From positions 94,617 to 158,616 of the forward strand of contig MNCI01015910.1 of the NCBI GenBank assembly GCA_015680685.1: a stretch of DNA of 64,000 nt. The letters run 5' to 3'. The stretch is from Gnetum montanum. Its lineage: Eukaryota; Streptophyta; Gnetopsida; Gnetales; Gnetaceae. This document shows positions 10,863 through 21,958 of this stretch, piece by piece; the stretch's first letter is position 1, and every line of letters starts with the position of its first letter. The notes below the pieces were generated by a model. That model was not told the origin of the DNA and did no database searches. It saw only the letters and a list, made by a program, of their open reading frames with translations. The position numbers were made by a program, and so were the translations under genes.

Positions 10863-13800
10863 ATGGCAAGAAGTCAAGCCTTACAGCCACCTCCAATAGA
10901 GCCTCAGAGTGGAGATGAGGAAGATGACTTCGCAACCCAATCTAAACATGGGGATTCATATCATACCGTCAGTCCCCATGCCCATACAAACTCATTATTC
11001 CAACCCTTCCTGGAAGAGACCATACTTCCACCTTTATTTGCGAACACTCGACCACTAGCTTCTCTACAGGAAGTACCCACCTGCATTTCCATCTTCTCCA
11101 AGCTCAACATTCAATCTGATACGTCCACTTCCATCATACCTCCGCAAATATAGTCCCAACAATCTCCTCCCCAAACTAATGTAGGATCGACCTTTCGACC
11201 TCAAGTAATTTGAATGTCATTGGTTATACCAGCTTCCACGTCCACCCATTACATATCTCAAGTGCAAATCCACGGAGCACCATTGATTACTTTAACCCAA
11301 CACTTTCAAGGTGTCACTTCACAACCTGTGGTTGGGCAGTGGGTTCCACCAACTGTTCAGCAAAACCTATCTACTCACTACAGCGTACCACACCCTATAG
11401 TCTCAGCCCTGAATGTTGTCCCACTGCAACAAATGACAGTCCAACAACCTCTCTTTCCATAAACGATGCAATAATTAAATCATTATCAACCACCACCAAC
11501 TCAACCCACTGGTCTGCCTACTGCCCAAGAGTGGGCAGACATAAAAAAAATGATGCACTCATTAGCAAAAGAATTAAAGCGTCTCAAAACTATAAACACC
11601 AAGGAAGTCAAGGTATTGGACTTCTATCAAGATGATCCAATCGACCCCTCAGTTCTATTGTTAACCTTGCCAAAGGGAGTCTCATTACCCCAACTAACCA
11701 AGTACAATGGAGAGGGAGACCCAAACGTCCACCTAGTAATGTTCCGAACAGAATGTCTATTGCTTTAGGCATGGGCTCATGTAATTCTGCATGTGTTTGC
11801 TATGTCCTTAACTGGAAAAGCCTTAGACTGGTACCGAGCTCTACCCCGTAACTCCATATCCTCTCTGAAGGATTTGTTACATCAGTTTGTTACTTGCTTC
11901 AAATACAATCTAAAGCCTAAAGCCACACTGGATAGCTTGATTCAGATTAAACATGTGCCATTAGAGCCAGCACAGAAATTTATCTAGAGGTGGAGCATAG
12001 CCTTGAACGAACTTCATGAGCCCATCCCTAAAACATATCTACTTACCATCCTTAAGATGGCCATGAATGACTTTATTAAATCGAAACTTTATTATTTGAA
12101 AGCCTGTACCTTAAGCCAAGAATTTGTACAAATTAAGGACATAGAAGAGGCAGCACAATCAAGTAATGACCCAGCTTATGTCATCTACAGAAACCAACAC
12201 ACTTGCAAGCAAAATACAACAATGGCAATAGTGGCCGCAAGCACAAAAGCAACCAATTGGGGCCCAATAGCTAAGCAACCTAAAGCCCCAACTAACAAAA
12301 CTGCCAACTTTGGTGCCAACTCACCTACATTGGCAGGGGCCACCCCAAGGTCCAACTTTCAGTGCAAGGATCACTCAAAGTATACACCACTACCGATGCA
12401 ACTCTCTGAACTACTGGAGCAACTCTTGAAAGCTGGGCAAATCCAACACAAACACGTATCAGTGATTACTCGCCAAAAACATGATAGGTACTACGAACTA
12501 CTAAGGAACCCCACATTAGCAGTACTAAATGAGCCCTTGATCCCACAACATTTTAAATTGGACCAATACTATCATTAACATCAATTAGCTGGTCACAGTA
12601 CAAACAACTGTCGTGCCTTGCAGGATGACTTATAGAGAATGATAGAACAAGGCCAACTGGTAATTGACACAACAAGTCAATCCAACATAGATGATTCCTC
12701 CTATGTCATAAACTCAATTAGCATAGGCGGCAAGCCCAAACCTATGCAACAACTTTTTGTGATCCGTGTGCCTCCTAACAAGGTAAAGGTCCCCGTAGCC
12801 TCCACAAGTAAGAGGCCTCTCTTTGTTTTCAAAGTGCCACCTTAGGCACCCACAACATCCTTTGTGGTCAAGGTTCCATAGCAATCATCCGCTAAGATGT
12901 TAAACTGGCATGACGTAGCAACAATAACCGCTAAGTGACCTTTCGTCATCAAGGTGCCACAACAAGTTAGTCACACAACAATGCCTACAACAACTCCTAA
13001 GCCATCCTTTATCATAAGGGTGCCACAACATGATGGCCCCTCACCTACCCGAAGCCCAATAGTGGGAAACATCTTGATCCCTCCTCCCTCGAGGGTTGAC
13101 CCCACTAGAAACCCGGGTAGGCCCACCAAATGGCAACGTAAGAGGACAAACGAGCACCTCGCAACCCCCATGGCGGAAGAAAAGGCCACAACCAGCAAAC
13201 AACAACTGAACACTGGTGCCCCTACCCCAAAGCAGGCTAAGCAATCCAAGCACAAGTCCCCTTCTCAAGAGATCTGTCTTTCAAGCCACATGGAGGAAAT
13301 CAAGGCCAACACAACGGCTAATGACAAGGACTTTGTAACTACACTAACCCAGGTGAAGCAGACACTCAAGCAAAAGAACACAACGTTGAGCTTGTACGAC
13401 CTAGTCATGACTTCATCTGCTCACTGCCAAGCATTGGCCAAGATCTTAGCCTCCATTCATGTTATGAAGGACATCCCTGCAAATGAGGCATCCATTCATG
13501 CAACAATGCTGCCTCCTACACTACAAGAATTAGGTTCAACAACCTTAGCCTTTTGTAATGATGTAGTCAAAGTCAACCTCACACAAGGGGAGGTCACTAC
13601 AACTCCACTATCCATTAGCATTCGTGTTGGACAATGTACCATCCGCATAGTACATGTTGATGATGGTGCAGCAACAAACGTAGTCTTATACTTCGTCATT
13701 GACAAGCTAGACCTGGCAGATGAAATCAGGCCAACCAAAACCAAGTGTCTAAAATCCTTCAATGGATCATGTGTCACAATCAGGGGTACAATCAACTTAG

Positions 13801-14096
13801 CCTTTTTGGTAAGAGAGCAATTCCCCACTAGTGCATATTTCACTATCATAGAGGAGATGCTAGGTTTCAACATGATTCTAGTTAGGCCTTGGCTAGCCCA
13901 TCTAAGGGCCATCTCCTCTCCCATCCACCAAGAAATCCATCTTCCATACGAAGGTGGTCAAGTTATCATCCATGGTGATAATGCTTCCTCTTCAACTATC
14001 CACGACATAGACATGGCGCAAGTTTTAGAAGAAGGGTTTCTTGGTGGTACACCTATAACACCCAATGTAGCACCTAAGGTTGAAACACCCAAATGA
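10863..14096 (+). pseudogene. Element A gag-protease reading frame, broken by stop codons
   Basis: A single frame of about 1078 codons interrupted only by in-frame stops (11151, 11211, 11460, 11472, 11766, 11985, 12576, 12633, 12843, 12879, 12936). I see no frameshift. Order of parts: Pro/Gln-rich N-terminal region; retrotransposon gag core (about 11680-12130, with YNGEGDP and LTGKALDWYRALP); a basic linker; a zinc-knuckle-like segment (about 12560-12640, YYH ... HQLAGHSTNNC); a linker with repeated F-[VI]-x-[KR]-V-P motifs (12755-13035); the block GRPTKWQRKRTNEHLAT; a retropepsin-like domain (about 13650-13910) with VDDGAATN and FNMILVRPWL. This encodes the particle protein and the protease that would process it. 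No polymerase follows. Confidence 0.88.
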
Positions 14097-14303
14097 GTGG
14101 TTGAAGCCAACAGCCCGCTAGATGATCCTAAGCCTTGCATGCTCACTAATCCATGCCTAGTTAGGAAGCAACTACATGACCAATACTTTCCCTTGGCCAA
14201 AAATGTGGGTGCCTACCTACCCTTTGCCTCCACTTGCTATGCATTTTTGACTTTTGTTTACATTGCACTAGCCTATGCGTTTACATTTTGGCTGCTCACT
14301 TAG
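14097..14303 (+). other. Open extension after the gag-protease stop of element A
   Basis: After the TGA at 14094 the same frame stays open for 68 more codons (VEANSPLDDPKPCMLTNPC...). Element B has a recognisable counterpart on the minus strand (7870-7680), also after a TGA, but broken by further stops. Its role is unclear: it could be the decayed start of a lost polymerase region or a once-used readthrough product. Confidence 0.4.
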
Positions 14304-14569
14304 ATCACGCATTTTTCTTTGTTTACACATTGTTTAAAAAACATAAAACTACAAAAACGCATGGTCCGAAAAGGCCTTAAACTAGCTTACGACCCAGAAC
14401 GACCTAAAACTACCACTTTTTGCGTTGCTTTTCTTTCATTCATGCATTTTAACTCTATTTATGATAGGTGTTGCTTGATGTTGTTTTCTTTCTAGTTGAT
14501 TTTTACAGGATCTTGAAGACACATAGCATGACCACGCATGCAGCATCACACCTTACACAAGTGAGGTAA

Positions 14570-15060
14570 GCACTAGTCCACTATGACAATAAACTGGCAC
14601 AGCTCGTCCTTGAGTCATGACGTTAAACTGGCACAATAGAATGGTCCTGGCATCATGACCTAAAACGAATACCACAGAATGGTCCTGGCATCATGACCTA
14701 AAACTAATACCACAGAACAGTCTTAGCATCACGACTTAAAACTGATACTATAGAATGGTCTTGGGGCTATGACTTGAAACTGGCACCACAGAATGTCCTG
14801 GAGTCATGACAATAAACTGACATCATAGAGCTCTATCTGGTATGACACTAAATTGCCACATCTATCCGCCATGACGAGAAACTAGCATCCAGAGTCCACT
14901 AAGACTATAAACTGGTTTACCTCTTCACAAGTCCTCTAGGACTATAAACTAGCAACGCACCATGCACTACGATGCTAAACTGGCACCATCCAAAGGGTTA
15001 TGACATGAAACTAACCCGCAACAATCTGCTAAGACTATAAACTGGCGACATCATCGATGA
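14570..15060 (+). repeat. 3' non-coding tandem repeats of element A
   Basis: Roughly a dozen diverged units of about 35 bp of the form CATGACCTAAAACTGGCACCACAGAATGGTCCTGG (core ATGAC plus TAAACTGGCA). They lie between the gag-protease frame and the 3' LTR. Related units occur in element B and inside the gag linker near 12900-12920. Confidence 0.8.
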
Positions 15061-15589
15061 CCAGGCAATACTTGAAAAGACATGTTGCTACAATTGGCTA
15101 TACCCGTTCCATAAAAACTTGCTATCCAATTTGTCCCACAGACCCTGATGAAGATGATGCTATTCATGATTCTATCTGCTTTAAAATTGCACATAATGGC
15201 TCCATCTTCTTGGTTGTTTTCAAGTTTAAAGTTCTTAGTTAACCGAATCATCTGTGGTTTTCTTGTCTTTTTGGAGTTATGTTTGCAGGATGACACACCT
15301 GAGGCATTAGTGCATAGATGCACTTCATCATGACGACAAGGTATCGCATTCTTCCTGATGCACACGACTGGGTTAATCAATCCATTCATAAGTACATTCC
15401 TGACTCCTGATACATTCCCTATTCCCCATCATATTCCCCTTATCCTATTCAATTACATCCTTGGATACATTCTACTCACCTCAAAGCTCTTGATGCACTA
15501 TTGCACACTATGACTCTTTAAGCAGTTGCAATGCAAAACATAGTACACGGTACATGATACAAAATGCAAACACTCAAACATGAGCACAA

Positions 15590-15715
15590 CACTAAAAGCA
15601 AGCTCTTTCAAAAAGACCAAAGGAAAATAGAAAAAAAAACAAAAACAAAAGAAAAGAAGAAACAAACAAAAAGAAAAAGAACAAAAAGGTCAAAGAGCAA
15701 AATGCACAGAAAAGG
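15590..15715 (+). repeat. A-rich tract near the 3' end of element A
   Basis: A strongly purine-skewed run (AAAAACAAAAACAAAAGAAAAG and similar), open in one frame as a Lys/Arg-rich stretch within 15564-15866. Element B has a matching tract on its minus strand at about 6010-6095, so it is a shared feature of the family. I do not call it a gene. Confidence 0.6.
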
Positions 15716-16224
15716 TCTTCATGACCCCATTAATATCATAGACCAAAGACTATTGGCTATTCTCATACAAGCCCCAGGCGAGAAGGCAATTGTCTTGAAA
15801 AACAGTTACACTCGTGTCTCAAAGAGATCATGTTGCACATCATCGCGTGGATTTGGCTGTTTATAATGGACCCCCGTAAATACTCTACAAGAGTCCCGTT
15901 TCTCCAAAGAACGCACTTCCTATGTCTTGGTTCTGAGTCTGCTGAACACCGGCTACCAACAAGGACCAAAGATACAGCTCATTTACGTGAGAGCATTTCC
16001 TCTCCCACAATCCCAACAATAATTATAACCCTTGATCAACTCCTGACTTCCCTGGTTACAATCAATCCCCTTGCATCTTGAACTACACTTTCCCAATCCC
16101 ATGTACTTTTGAACATGGTGCGATGACGTCCAGCCAAGGGCCAATGGATAATGCTTGGTACTTGGTTGTTCATGGTTTTTTGCACTTCTTTGTCAATGCC
16201 TCTTGGGTGGATTCCTCCAGACAT

Positions 16225-16241
16225 CAACAAAGAGGGGCTAA
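16225..16241 (+). other. Element A polypurine tract
   Basis: CAACAAAGAGGGGCTAA immediately before the 3' LTR, matching the element B tract at its AAAGAGGGGCTA core. Confidence 0.82.
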
Positions 16242-17928
16242 TGAAACATCACTAATTTTGGCCTAACACTTTGAAACGACTCAAGTCCTTTCAAGCATGC
16301 GGGAAGCAAAATTTAACTAAGGCATGAAACTCATGTTGTCAAGCTAGCTTGCCCTCAGTGTGAGAAACTCTAACAACTCCAAGATCAAGTTAAAATGGTC
16401 CAAATTTGAGGGTGTAAGCCATCCTCAAGGGCCACTAATGTCCACTCCAAGTTTCAGCATTCATGAATTCAAATTTCGAGACAAATTGTTCACATTTTCA
16501 CACTCATGCTATCACTCACGCTAAGGTCACGCTGGCAGCGTGAGTATAGCATGAGCAACTTTCAGAGCCCAAAACTGAGTCAAAATGATCCAATTTCCAA
16601 GGTGCAAGTCATCCTTAGGATTCATTGTTAACAACTTTAGATTTCAGCCTCCATAATTCCAGATTTCATGTCCAAAAATTGCAAGTTTTTGTAGCTCACG
16701 TTATGGTCACACTACACTCATGCTGGCAGCATGAGTCCAGCGTGAGTTACCAAAAGTGGTGTAAAACAAGTCACATCAGGCTCAATTTTTGACTTGTAGA
16801 TCATTCCTAAGGTCAACCACACAGTCAAAAAGTAGTTGCACTCAAGAACCAGGCTTCAAAAATCAAAATTTGGTGGAAAATACATCATTCTGGCTCACTC
16901 ACGCTAAGGTCACGCTGGCAATGTGAGTGCAGCATGAATGTAGCGTGAGTGCAGCGTGAGCACGTTGAAGACACGCCAAGAAAAAATCAGCTCATGCTGA
17001 AAGCTCTGGTGAAATAGAGATGCCTCGAATAGCCACAAAATCACTCAAATCAACATCCTGCAGTAGTCAATTCAAAGACCAAGAAGTTTCAAGTGAGCTG
17101 GAGTCAATCCCTCTTGATTTTCATTGTAAATTTTCACCATTTGTGAGCTTGTCAAGCTCTTATGCTCCAAATTGTATCTGCTTCCATGGGCGTAAGCTAG
17201 CTTGAGTAAGCCAACACACGTTGTAAGATACAATGCACTTGGTCAAAAAAGTAGCTTGCCCACACACGTCCAACTCACACATAGCTGTCCATCGGACACG
17301 TATCACTTGATCCATTTTTTTCTTATCTCTCGACCATTGATTCCATCCATGAGTTCCGCACCCAAGCCCAGCCAAACCCTATAAATACCCTATCAATTCA
17401 CATAAACAAGGTTGGCAATTTTGAAGGTTGATGGCTTAGGAAACTCATACTAGCAATCCTTGGGCGCTCGGGCACACTTGACTCCTAGCATCCAAGCACT
17501 TCTGAAACACATCACCCCAAGGCTTGGCGCTTGACTTGCCATTCACACACGCAACTATGCTTTGACTGGTGTACATCCTTTCTAAGCAATACAATACAGT
17601 TCATTTTTCCAGTCATTATATTGTTTACTTTGTTTTACATTCAGCTTACGTTTTGTTTGCAGTACTATTTCTGTATACGCTCTGTTTGCATTTTGTACAT
17701 TATTGTTTACATTTCGTACATCATTAGTTACGATAACCCCAGCGTAAGCCATAGTTTACACTCGAGGAAGTCCTTGGTTGATTTGCATGCAGACCATCCA
17801 AGGCACTCTGCCTTCATTTCCTTTTTCAGCTTGCCCTTAGGCAAAGACAAGGTCAGCTATGTCTACCCGACGATCTTTCAGTGTTTGTTTTCCCTTCTAG
17901 CCTTACACCAATGATTTAGGTCAGTACA
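16242..17928 (+). repeat. Element A 3' LTR
   Basis: 1687 bp. It starts TGAAACATCACTAA directly after the polypurine tract and ends TCAGTACA. It carries the same promoter elements and CACGCT-type repeats as the 5' LTR. Confidence 0.94.
17380..17387 (+). promoter_or_regulatory. TATA box of element A 3' LTR
   Basis: Identical TATAAATA context to the 5' LTR. If active it would transcribe out of the element into element B. Confidence 0.7.
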
Positions 17929-17933
17929 ATCAT

Positions 17934-20250
17934 GAAATGCTAGGGATGTTGAACTTGATTCCTATTATGCAAGGGATAACATCATTACATGGATGGTGTT
18001 CTCATCTATAGGGATGTCCTCTGTAATAGGAATGGAGGCCAACATCTGGGCCAATGCTTGGCGGTGAGCAAATGAGGTCATGACCAGGTCATACAAGCTC
18101 AATGTTGTGTTCTTTTTCTTGAGTGTTTATTTTACCTAGGCTAGTACAACTATGAAGTCATTGTCATCGACCATTGTGTTGGCCTTGACTTCCTCCATGC
18201 AGCTTGAGAGATGAGTCTCTCACAAAGGAGACTTGGGCTTAGGTTGCTTGGCCTTCTTGGAGGTAGTGATCTGCTTGGGGCTAGGGATCCTAGTGTTTGG
18301 TTGTTGCTTACTGGTGATGGCCTTTGCTTCACCCATGAGAGTTGCAAGGTGCTCGTTTGTCCTCTTGTGTTGCCATTTGGTAGGCCTACTTGGGTTACTA
18401 GTGGGGTCAATCCTTGAAGGAGGAGAGATCGAGACATTGCCCACTATTGGGCTTCAAGTAGGTGAGGGGCCATCACGTTGTGGCACCCTTATGACAAACA
18501 ATGGTTTAGGAGTTGTTGCGGGAATAACGCGTTGTGGCACCTTGATGGCAAAAGGTTGCGTAGCAGTTGTTGTTACTACATCATGCTAGTTTAACATCTT
18601 AGCATACGGTTGGTTTGGTTGCCAGTTTAACATCTTAGTAGATGATTGCTGTGGAACCTTGACCATAAAAGGGCGTTGTGGGTGCTTGAGGTGGCACTTT
18701 GATAACAAAGGGATGCCTCTTGCTTGTGGAGGCCTAGGGGATCCTTCCCTTGTTAGAAGGCATGTGGATCACCAAAGGTTGTTGCACAAGTTTAAACTTG
18801 CCACCTACACTGATGGAGTTTATGACATAGGGGGTGTCATCTACATTGGATTAGCTCACTGCATCGAGCACCAATTGGTCCTGTTCTATCAATCTTTGCA
18901 AGTCATCTTGCAAAGCACGACAGTTATTTATACTATGATCATATAGCTAGTGGTAATGATAGTATTGGTCCAATTGGAAATGTTGTGGGACCGGGGGCTC
19001 ATTTGGTACTACTGAGGTGGGGTTCCTCAATAGTTCGCAGTACCTATCATGTCATTGGTAAGCAATTTTTGATACTCATTTGTGTTAAATTTTCCCAGCT
19101 TTCAAGAGTCACTCTAGTAGTTTAGAGGGTTCCATTGATAGCAGTGTATACTTTGAGTGATCCTTATGCTCAAAGTTGGGCCTTGGGGTAGCCCCTACCA
19201 ATGTAGGTGAGTTGGCACCAAAGTTGGCAACTTTATGAGTTGGGGCCTTGGGCTACTTGACCGTCAAGCCCCAATTGGTTGCTTTTGTGCTTATGGCCAC
19301 TATTACCATTGTTGTGTTTTGCTTACATACATGTTGGTTTCTGTAGGCTACCTCCTCTATGCCCTTCATTTGGGCAAAGGCTTGGCTGAGGGACTTCAAG
19401 GCCAGGTAATATAGTTTGGACTTGATGAAGTTGTTCATTGCACCCTTGAAGATGACTAGTAGGTGCATCTCTGCTAGGGTTTCACACATTTCACCCAATG
19501 CAACATTAAGCTTTAGGTTGTACCTGAAGTGTGCCACAAATTAGCTTATGAGATCCTCCAAAGAAGAGATTGAGCTTGGGTAGCACATGATACTAGTCTA
19601 AGGCCTTGCTAGTGAGTGATATAGGAAACACATGCATGATGGCATGTGGCTAGGCTTGAAGGAGCAAGCACTCAGATCGAAATGTGACCAAGTGTGCATT
19701 GGGGTTCCCTTTACCATTATACTTGATGAGTTGAGGTAATTGGACCCCAGTTGAGAGAGTCAAGGGTGGGACTGTAGGACTTATGTGGTCATCCTAGTAG
19801 AAGTCCACCACCTTGATGGTTTCGAAGGAGGTAGATTTGAGTTGGTTGATCTCCTCCGTCAAACTTTGGATCAGCTAGAATGCTTGATCCAAGCTTGGGG
19901 ATGTGCTAGCTAGTTGCATTGGCTAGGCTTGTGTTGGTTGCATAGTATAGGGTCGGATTGTTGGTTGCAGAGTTTGCCAATTTACTATCATAGTAGACGG
20001 TTGTTGTCAGTTTAACATCATAGTAGACAATCATTGCTAGTTTAATGTTGTAGCAGATGGGTTTAGTTGATGTATCAGCTGAGCGATGGGCGCGATGACT
20101 AAGGTAGGCCACACACGAGTGGATTGGACGAACACCGTGGGCACCGATGAGACAAGTAGGATGTAGGATGCCTAAGTCATCTAGGGTTGGGACCCTACAT
20201 GAGCATAGGGTTGGGCAAATGCAGCAGTCACTTACAAGGAAGGCTGAATT
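17934..20250 (-). pseudogene. Element B gag region, decayed
   Basis: Minus-strand fragments match the gag of element A block by block. The block PTKWQHKRTNEHLAT is at 18444-18220, and NNFIKSKLYYLALKSLSQ with QHVCKQNTTMVIV is within 19537-19253. The blocks lie in different frames, and a short in-frame segment before YRNQH is missing, so the copy is frameshifted. The stretch is separated from its protease by the insertion of element A. Confidence 0.75.
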
Positions 20251-20699
20251 GACATGGTTACCATCTCAAAGAGGACAGGCGCATTGAGGAGGGGCTATAC
20301 TAGGAAGTGGTTTTTGGAAGGTAGTGTAGAGGAGGCTCTCGCATTCAGAGCGAGCCTCGAACTCATCTTCTTCCTCCTATGAGGCTTCTTCATAGGTTGT
20401 CCCTACATCATGCTCATTTGCATAGATGAGTTGGGACAATAGATGGTGGTAGGACTCTGTGAGTCAAATTATGTCAAATTAGGAGGGGTTGTACTCCTGT
20501 CCATCCTAGTGGATGCATTTGTAGTCCTTTTTTGCCTCCAAGTCAAGGCAATCCATTGGTAATCTTTCTTGGATTTTGGCACAAACAAAATTATATTGTT
20601 TGTGGCTTAGTGAGACATGCTTTGGGTAGATCGTGGTGTCAAATGTGTTAGACACCAATGTGGAAGGTTAATCTAGATTCATGTTCACAGATTGGGTTG

Positions 20700-20985
20700 T
20701 GAGAGTTGCTGTTTGCAAAAAATGGCTAACTCTGAAAACTGCAGAAAAATGACTAAGTCTATCGATAGTAGAAAAATGGCTAAAAATGTAGAAAAATGGC
20801 TAAGTATGGAAATTGCAAAAAATTAATTGTGTAAAACTATAGAAAATTTGACTAAGTATGAAAATGCAAAAAAAAAATCTAAGTATGAAAATGCAAAAAA
20901 AAAAATGCTAAGTATGGAAATGCAGAAAAAAAGCTAATTGTGAAAGCTATTGAAAATGGCTAACTTTGGTGTTACGCTTGCTACG
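20700..20985 (-). repeat. Leader tandem repeat of element B
   Basis: Irregular tandem units on the plus strand of about 25-35 bp, built on ATGGCTAAGTATGGAAATGC with A-runs between them. They lie between the primer-binding site and gag of element B. Confidence 0.75.
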
Positions 20986-21187
20986 CTAGAGCCGGCTATG
21001 CTCTCTATGTTGAGAGCCAGCTATGCTCTCTCGAGCACCTAGAATTTTGGTCAAGTGCCAAAGATATGCTTTGGCTTTTGTCCAACAGGGTTTTAGGGGA
21101 ATCGACGATGGGGTCCAACCTACACCAATTAGTGGTGGAGAGAGCATGCAGGACAATAATCAAAAAATGTAGAAGGAAATGGCAAGG

Positions 21188-21204
21188 CCCTCCTTCTAGT
21201 GCCA
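21188..21204 (-). other. Element B primer-binding site
   Basis: The minus strand reads TGGCACTAGAAGGAGGG, five bases inside the 5' LTR. The same 17 bases occur in element A. A complementary tRNA 3' end would finish ...AGTGCCA. I do not assign the isoacceptor. Confidence 0.8.
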
Positions 21205-21958
21205 AAAATTGCAATGATTGAAAATGTCAATGGGTAGAATCACTAAGGGGTCAATGAACGCATGGCCTTAACCCTGCCTCCGTGCAAGGGCCTTGCTGGA
21301 AATGGAGGCGGAGCATCCTAAACAGTCTTGTTGATTGAATAGGGACTTTGCTAGTTGCAACTGAGGTAGTGGGTACAACTAGGGGGTGGCGTGGTTATTT
21401 GAAATGCAAGTACAAACAACATGAAATGGTGCTAAGTGTCAAAGCGGTGCTTCACGGTGCTAAGTGTAGAGCGTAGCCACGAAATGGAGGCGAGTGTAGC
21501 TAAAGGTTTTAACTAAAATGAGAGTGTTAACCCATAGAGATTACTGACCAAGCGTAGTATAGCATGACAATGCATGAAAAAGTGCAAAAAAACGCAAGAA
21601 AAATGCAATAAAATGCTAGAGATAGGAGAGAGAAATGGAACAATGCCCCAAATGGAAGCATAGTTAACTCCAAAGGGGTCTCAAAAGGTACATAGTGTAC
21701 AACAGGCATAATGGAAGTGTAGTCACAGTCTCGGTGGTGTTGGGCTGTGAAGTTTGGAACTTGCTGTGATGAACCATGCTTGTCGAGTTAGGCGCTACGG
21801 TGTATCATGGGCTTTAGTGTCCTGCAAGGTTGTGGTGGGCTGCGGTGGGTTGTAGAATGCAACTTTGCCTCTTTGCCAGTGCATCTGGGTCTCATTCACC
21901 TAAAGATGCTAAGTGTCGAATGCTAAATGACAAGTGCTAAAAATGCTCATGTCCAAGG

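Larger units (their letters stand above)
8421..17928 (+). mobile_element. LTR retrotransposon A (gag-protease only, Ty3/gypsy-type), nested in element B
   Basis: 9508 bp with LTRs at 8421-10098 and 16242-17928. The primer-binding site (10105-10121) follows the 5' LTR and the polypurine tract (16225-16241) precedes the 3' LTR. The internal part of about 6.1 kb holds a gag-protease reading frame (10863-14096) and then about 2.1 kb of non-coding, repeat-rich DNA. I see no reverse transcriptase, RNase H or integrase. Flanks are GTCAC (8416-8420) and ATCAT (17929-17933), a 5-bp target duplication with two transitions. Both flanks align to the intact homologous site, confirming insertion into element B just upstream of its protease. 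Confidence 0.94.

Noticed and set aside
12971-13268. Minus-strand open frames of 94 and 75 codons over the gag linker.
   Set aside because: Shadows of the plus-strand gag-protease frame, which has clear domain motifs.
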